Assembly: GCA_032173965.1 (NCBI GenBank)
Contig: CM063290.1
Location: 2,912,001 to 2,976,000, forward strand
Direction of reading: 5' to 3'
Length of the DNA: 64,000 bases
DNA from: Sitta carolinensis
Taxonomy: Eukaryota; Chordata; Aves; Passeriformes; Sittidae
Shown here: piece by piece, positions 58,443 through 64,000 of the stretch
Position numbering within the stretch: position 1 is the stretch's first letter
Layout: every line of letters starts with the position of its first letter
Notes under the pieces: model-generated
The model's database searches: none
What the model saw: only the letters and a program-made list of their open reading frames with translations
Told to the model about the DNA's origin: nothing
Made by a program: the position numbers and the translations under genes

Positions 58443-59906
58443 AATATTAGGATACTTATGCTAAACAGACAGATTTCTTCATTCCTTCATAAGTAATCTC
58501 ATTTTAAGTTAAAGGCATTTTAAAAAATGAACTAAAGGAAAGCTACAAACCAACCAATCAACCAAGCAAACAAACCAGAAAAAGACACTTCTGTGGTTTT
58601 CTCTGATTACTGAGGAACTTTTCCAGAAAATTTAGTTGGTGTTAAAAAGCCCTAACACCTGAGATGTGACTGAATGAGCAATATCACATTTCTGGTTTGA
58701 TCAATAACCACCCGTGCAGCCTTCAATAAAATCATTACCTGGTTCTGATAGCATTTTTCAGGTAAGTGACTCGTACTTACAGAAAACCTGGAGGCACAAA
58801 TGGAAATGTTGAGCTGGGTTTTCCTCACGGTGCACTGGGCTGGTCAGGGTGGGAATCCCAGGACAGGCATTTACAGCTCCTGGAAAAGCTGCTCAGGTGA
58901 CACACAGAATTCCTCTTCTCTCAGCCACTGGTGTACACCTCTGAGGCATTTACACAGCTGGGATAAAACCAGAGAGAAGACTGTAGCATTTTGAATAGAA
59001 TATTTCATCTCTCTTTGGTATCAGCTCCTTTGCTTTATTCTACACCTCTTTTCCTCCCTGTTGCTAATTCACTCCTCCAACACACAGAGACAACTCTGCT
59101 TTGGCCTAATGAATGAAATAGGAGAATATTTTCTCTTTACAAACAAGTGTATTGGCCACAAAATATGATTGTTCTGGTGTAAATTCCTGTTGAATTATCA
59201 CTCCATTAACCTTTTCCTATACCATTTCCTTCTTTCATTTCTTTCTCTCATTTCTTTCTCCCTTTCCATGAGGCAGAAGAATTTCTGCAGGGCTCACTGC
59301 ACACATTCCAGCCCACACACTCTGACCTCAGACAATGGGAAAAAACTTCCTGGAAATTGTAGCATTATGTTTTATAAATAACTTATTATTAATGACATTA
59401 ATATTATTAATCTGAGAAGAACAAAGCCCCCCTGTAGTTACCTGCCATGCCTGATAATTCACAGTGACCCTTTTGAAAAGCCAGGAGAAGTTTGTGAAGA
59501 CAGAAAAGGAAGGAAACACTTCAATTTTAGTAAGTTCCAGATCTTCTTTCAAGAGCTACAAAATCTCTGCACTGACAGCCTGAGGAGCTTCTCATTTACT
59601 GCTCCTCATCCCCCCTGCACTGAGGAGAGGTTGAAGCATCACCTCTTGTACCTAATCCAGGGATGTGCAGCACAGGGTAGGAGTGGGAAGATGTTTCAGA
59701 GCCAAAAACTGATTTACAGACCTTAGAGCTCTGCAAATTCTGTCTCAGCTCAGGCATCACAGCAGCACAGGCTGGAATCCTTGCAGGGCCCCCACGTTTC
59801 TTACTGGTTTGCTCACTCTGCTGTTGGGCAGGAGAAAACTGTTCCCATCATGAGAGCTGCAGAAATCATCTGGAGAGATGTGGGAGGAGAGGGGCTGGGA
59901 CCCAGA
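58443..59906. other. Unique non-coding DNA, no gene seen
   Basis: A short CAAC/CAAA word cluster at 58548-58575 echoes the A/C tract at 6.9 kb. Otherwise there is no recognisable repeat or coding sequence. Confidence 0.45.
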
Positions 59907-60360
59907 CCTGACAGGAGCCCGGGGGGAGCTGGGGGTTATCCTGGAGAAAAGGAGACTCAGGGTGTCCTTCTGGAAACACAAACCTGAGAGAGAGCTGGGG
60001 GCTTATCCTGGAGAAAAGGAGACTCAGAGGTGTCCATCTGGGATAACAAACCTGAGAGGAGCCCTGGGGGAGCTGGGGGGTTATCCTGGAGAAAAGGAGA
60101 CTCAGGGGTGCCATCTGGGATCACAAACCTGACAGGAGCCCGGGGGAGCTGGGGGTTATCCTGGAGAAAAGGAGACTCAGGAGTGTCCTTCTGGAAACAC
60201 AAACCTGAGAAAGAGCTGGGGGGTTATCCTGGAGAAAAGGAGACTCAGGGGTGTCCATCTGGGATCACAAACCTGAGAGGAGCCCTGGGGGAGCTGGGGG
60301 GTTATCCTGGAGAAAAGGAGACTCAGGGTGTCCATCTGGGATCACAAACCTGAGAGGAGC
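59907..60360 (+). repeat. CR1-like higher-order minisatellite
   Basis: The landmark TTATCCTGGAGAAAAGGAGA, or a near match, falls at 59936, 60003, 60081, 60156, 60224 and 60302, giving spacings of 67, 78, 75, 68 and 78 bp. The three-subunit pattern then repeats: landmarks three apart are 220-221 bp apart. Subunits look like the CR1 segment that begins GAGCTGGGG at 60370 (TGGAACAGAGGAGCCCCAGG versus TGGAGAAAAGGAGACTCAGG). The array runs directly into that CR1. Frames of 81-154 codons here are artefacts. Confidence 0.85.
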
Positions 60361-60680
60361 CCTGGGGGAGCTGGGGATGCTCAGCTGGAACAGAGGAGCC
60401 CCAGGGGTGCCCTCCTCACTCTGCAGCTCTGAGAGGGGGCTGTGCCCAGGGGGGGCTCTGGCTGCAGCAGCACTGACACATCCAGAGGGAAACCCAGGCT
60501 GGAGAGCAGGGAAAAGCTGTTCATGGACAGAGGGATCAAGTTCTGGGCTGCTCTGCCCATCCCTGGGTGTGTTTAAAGCACTGGGCGCCACAGGCTGGGT
60601 GAGGGGTTGGGATGGGATGGGCTCCATGATCCTGGAGGGCTCTGCCCACCCTGGGATTCTGGGATCCTGTATTGCTGATT
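60361..60680 (+). mobile_element. CR1 LINE fragment, longer copy
   Basis: It follows the CR1 3' region: GAGCTGGGGATGCTCAGCTG, a CCTCCTCACTCTGCAGCTCT block, 'CTGGAGAGCAGGGAAAAGCT', a TGGGCTGCTCTGCCCATCCC block, 'CTGGGTGAGGGGTTGGGATG' and CTCCATGATCCTGGAGGGCT. It ends in degenerate CTGGGATTCTGGGATCCTG octamers near 60670. At about 320 bp it is among the longest CR1 pieces in the window. Its 5' side merges with the minisatellite. Confidence 0.82.
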
Positions 60681-60734
60681 TGATATTAGAAATTATTGAT
60701 GATGTGAACATATAGGCTAACAGAGGCACCAAAA

Positions 60735-61032
60735 GGGGTTTTGAGGATGGAGAGGGATGTGGGACAAGGGATGGAGGGACAGGACAAGGGGCAGTGGCCT
60801 TCAGCTGAACTGGAGAAGGTTTAATGGGACTTTGGGAAGGAATTCCTGCCTGTATGGATGGTGAGGCTCCAGAGCAGCTGTGGCTGCCCCTGCATCCCTG
60901 GCAGTGCCCAAGGCCAGGCTGGACAGGGCTGGGAGCAAACTGGGACAGTGGGAGGGGTCCCCACCATGGCAGGGGTGGCACTGGATGGGTGTTAAGGTCT
61001 CTCCCAACCCAAACCCTTCCAGGACTCTTTAA
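60735..61032 (+). mobile_element. CR1 LINE fragment, second copy
   Basis: Starting near GGGACAAGGGATGGAGGGAC, it reads GGACAAGGGGCAGTGGCCTT, 'GGAGAAGGTTTAATGGGACT', 'GGAAGGAATTCCTGCCTGTA', 'GAGCAGCTGTGGCTGCCCCT', 'CCAGGCTGGACAGGGCTGGG' and CAGTGGGAGGGGTCCCCACC. It ends with CCCAACCCAAACCCTTCCAG near 61022. It lies head-to-tail 55 bp after the previous CR1, so it represents a separate insertion. A minus-strand 268-codon frame spans both copies and is a repeat shadow. Confidence 0.87.
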
Positions 61033-64000
61033 TTTAAAGCAAGCAATTGTACAATGGCCCTTGGTACCCAAAAGTGGCTCCCCAGCCTCTCTCCTGCATC
61101 TCCTTCAAGAGGCTGATGCTGGAAGAGCCACTCACCCACCCTGAGGTCACTCTGATGGGCACCTGGGCACTGGGATTTGTGTAAGGATTAAAAATTGCTT
61201 TCAAGAGAGGTTTGGAGGGGCACAGCTCCATGATTAATTTCTTTCCAGACAGATACCACAGCAATAAGATTAAAATACTCTCCCTTTCTGCAAGACAAAA
61301 AATAACAGCAGGAGAAAAAGCAATAAGGTGATTTAAATTTTTTTTTTTTTACCCACAACTAGTGAGCTGGATTATCTCAAGAGAGTTTTGGTGAAGGCTT
61401 AAAAAATACACTGAGTTAAAAAAAAAAAAAAAAAAACCATTTTCCAGCTTTTATAAAGTGAAATTCCCACTCTCAGCTGGGCATCCAGTGGAAAAAATAA
61501 TGTAGGGATGAGGACTTGATTCAGGACAATACCTTGAGGCATAATCAATAATGTGAAAAGGACACAGATTTTGGTTAATCCCATTCCCCCCGTGGTGCAG
61601 GTGGAGAGGAACCATCAAAAAAAAAAAAAAAAAACATGAGGAAATGGACTCAGGTCTTTGCCAGCCATAACTATTCCATGAGTCTCTATTTTTGTGTTGT
61701 TGGTGAAGCAGTACCTGGTTTATTTTAGCTTTTTTTAAAAAAAAACATTTAGCTTTTAAAAAAATCCCTAAAATATTTCCCCCTTTAGTTTATGAGAATA
61801 TTTAGAGGAAGTGCTAAATTCCATAGCAGCTCTTTTCTCTTGTTTTAGGGTAACTTTCAGATTAAATTAGAGTTTACAGGATCCCTTTAATTATCTCCAT
61901 ACTAACAGGCTGTTACAGTATTAAAACACAAGCAGTAAAATCCTGCTTGATGGAAGATAATTTTCCTATGCAAATGACTTTGGTTATGAGTAGATAATTT
62001 ATAATCATAAATACTAAACTCAAACAAACAAAGCTTGAGCATTCCAGAGTGCAGTGAGGAATGGAGATTACAAATCATTGTGTGTCAGGCTTACAGGAAA
62101 AGGTTGATCCCTTTATTGCCTCTCCTTTCTGTTTCATCCAGACTAAAAACAATTAAAGAGAATTCAGGGTGTCATAAAGGACATTCTACCATGCTCATAC
62201 TTAACAGCTATTCTGGAACTGAAGCATTTTTGAACCACAATTTAATTTTTTTGGGGGGGAATTTTAATTAAACTAGGACAGTTCTGAAAAGAAAACTGTT
62301 TTGCTAGTGACAGTTCTAAAATAATTGGAATTGTGTATAATGTGTAATTGTGTATTGATGTGCTCTTTTTCCAGCTGCATCTCAAAAAGTCGTTCTTGCT
62401 TTTTTTTTTTTTTTTTTTAATTTTTTTTTTTTTAAATTTCAATTCTTTGTTTTGTTGCATTTACAAAAGGTAGAATCGTGGTGAAATCAATGAATTCTGA
62501 GAAATTCAAACGTCACCTTTCAGATGTTCTAACTTGCTGCATCCCCCCTTGAAATTCAATAGATAATTATTCAGCAGGAGCCACAAAAGCCCTTTTATTA
62601 TTGTTAATTATTCGGTTGGTGAGGGGACACAAACATTATTATTTATTTTTTGGAGCCTTCTCTGGTGTAATCCAGACTATACTCATTTCAGATGCACTTC
62701 TCAGTCCAAGGGAAGGCAAGAAAAAAGCAGGTGTGACCACCCTGAAATAAATCTTCCCTGGTAAGCCTGAGGTCACCCTGCTCTGCCTTTTCCACTGCAC
62801 TGATTCCCAGCATTTTCCATCATGGCTACAACTGGGGCAAACTCCAAAACCAGCAGCCACAGATTGTTTTCCTTTCTAGGGAGGAATTAAATCACAGAAT
62901 GGCTCAAACCCCAGGATTTCACAGGGTGGGTGAGATTGGAAGGCAGCTCTGGGTTTCCTCTTGTCCAATCCCCCTGCCCAAGCTCATTCCAGTAAAAACC
63001 TCGCTTGCTTCAAACTCTATTTTCCTTCTTTCTCCCCCTCAGTGCAGGATTTCCAAGGTGCTCTCTGTGTTTGTGCAGCAGCTCTGCCATTTCTCCTCAG
63101 AAATGCTGATTTATTTCCTCTGGAAGAACAGAAATGCCTGGGCAAGAGGAAAAAACCATCTCAGATTTCAGTTTTTTCTGAAAATGATGACTGAAGTTGG
63201 CACCACGTCTCAGGGCATGGACCACCTCTGTCCACAGTATTAAATAAAAATACAAAGTATTTCTACCTTTTCAAAAATTGCACTCAAAGGTGACAACCAC
63301 ACCTAAACTCATTTTCCCCATGTTGCTGTTGCTGCCTACAACAGCAATCGAAATAATACTTTTAATAAAACTCAAATATGCAACAAATGGCTCCAAATCC
63401 AAGAGCCATATAAAATATTGATGATTGCCAACTGGTTTAAATCTTCCCTCCATTTGAAGCAGCTCAACCCCAGCCTGGAAACTCAGAACTGGGAATTTGC
63501 AGTGACCAAACACCCGTTGTCTCTGGAACATGTGCTGGGAGATTACACAAGTAGCAAATAGCTCTCCCTGATTAATTTATTGAGATTAAAAGCAAAAAAG
63601 CTCTAAATTAACCACAGGTTTCCAACTCAAATCCATCTGCTTCCTTATGGCTCAAGTGGTGGAAAAAAAATGAGATTATTTACAAAATCTAACAGGAGCC
63701 ACAGGGCGATGGATGGAATTGCTTCATGAGTCTGCCCCAGTTGGGTTTTTAAAAAACTGGAATTAAAGATGTACTTGCCCTCCAAATAAATTCCCAGTCA
63801 AAATTTTCTAGAAAAAAGTAGATAAACCCCCCCCCCCCCCAAAACAAAGCATCTGTGCTCTATTTGAAGTTTTCTCCTAGTAGAAAACTTTTCTTAACTC
63901 TGACCGGGTGAGAGGTAAATGATAAATTTGTTAAAAGTTTTGTGATTTTGTGAGAAGTGTCTAAATTTACTCCCAGCTCCCACTCATTTTAAGTGTTTTT
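61033..64000. other. Unique non-coding DNA, no gene seen
   Basis: Several A and T runs (61348, 61420-61437, 61617-61634, 62400 and 62419) and a run of 14 C (63827-63840) are present. One weak CR1 relic at 62893 is listed separately. No exon or RNA gene is visible. Confidence 0.5.
62893..62995 (-). mobile_element. Possible CR1 3'-end relic
   Basis: 'AATCACAGAATGGCTCAAAC' then GGGTGGGTGAGATTGGAAGG, 'CTTGTCCAATCCCCCTGCCC' and an AAGCTCATTCC block resembles the CR1 3'-end complement with its AATCACAGAATGG terminus. It contains a small insertion and is diverged. The 114-codon frame beginning at 62899 overlaps it. Confidence 0.6.

Noticed and set aside
60265..61071. 268-codon minus-strand frame, the longest in the window
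   Set aside because: It is antisense to two CR1 fragments and GC-rich. It does not match the CR1 reverse transcriptase, and no catalytic motif is visible.
63827..63840. Run of 14 C as a structured element
   Set aside because: A lone homopolymer without other C or G runs nearby cannot be supported as an i-motif or G-quadruplex, and may be length-variable or a sequencing artefact.

Overview
The window looks like bird nuclear DNA, most likely from a songbird-type genome, and it holds no protein-coding gene that I can support. The bird assignment rests on many short, 5'-truncated CR1 LINE fragments. Their 3' ends carry the typical 'AATCACAGAATGG...GGTTGGAAGGGAC' signature or its complement. A family of solo retroviral LTRs and a background of AT-rich DNA with GC-rich patches also fit. 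The songbird level is inference. No ribosomal, tRNA or bacterial-type features are visible. The longest open frames (about 130-270 codons) all lie in simple repeats, minisatellites or CR1/LTR sequence. They are open because those repeats lack stops, not because they are genes. The region is best read as a gene desert or the inside of a very large intron.

Layout. Positions 1-12.9 kb are mostly unique AT-rich DNA with an 81-bp tandem duplication (5.1 kb), a striking A/C-only tract (6.9-7.35 kb) and a CR1 fragment at 4.0 kb. Positions 13-19 kb hold a GC-rich patch, a long decayed TTA microsatellite, a strict 16-bp minisatellite, an inverted pair of CR1 fragments and an AT-rich ~60-bp tandem array. 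Positions 20.6-23.4 kb hold the first solo LTR, whose U3 has a six-fold 30-bp internal repeat, and an 18-bp minisatellite of about 28 units. Positions 25.7-26.3 kb are a GGAA purine tract. Positions 26.5-42 kb are mostly unique, with a second LTR (30.4 kb), a three-copy module separated by A-rich tails (32.7-33.2 kb), a near-perfect 49-bp array (41.0 kb) and an E-box cluster (42.0 kb). Positions 47.5-52.8 kb hold the third and fourth LTRs, a perfect 13-bp hairpin, a CpG-rich patch with a TATA-like box, and a 114-bp duplication. Positions 54-61 kb hold an ATTGG pentamer array and a higher-order minisatellite that appears to have grown out of a CR1 element.

The four LTRs are in the same orientation and clearly one family. 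They begin near TGATGCC, end near GGCATCA, and share a central block and an AATAAA-type region. Two have exact 4-bp flanking duplications and one has a near match. No internal retroviral genes are present. Several unique AT-rich segments have the texture of conserved non-coding enhancers, with homeodomain cores, SOX/TCF-like sites and E-boxes. That can only be tested by alignment to other birds. I found no convincing new biological system. The observations most worth following are the CR1-derived higher-order repeat, the U3 repeat expansion, the E-box cluster and the hairpin.
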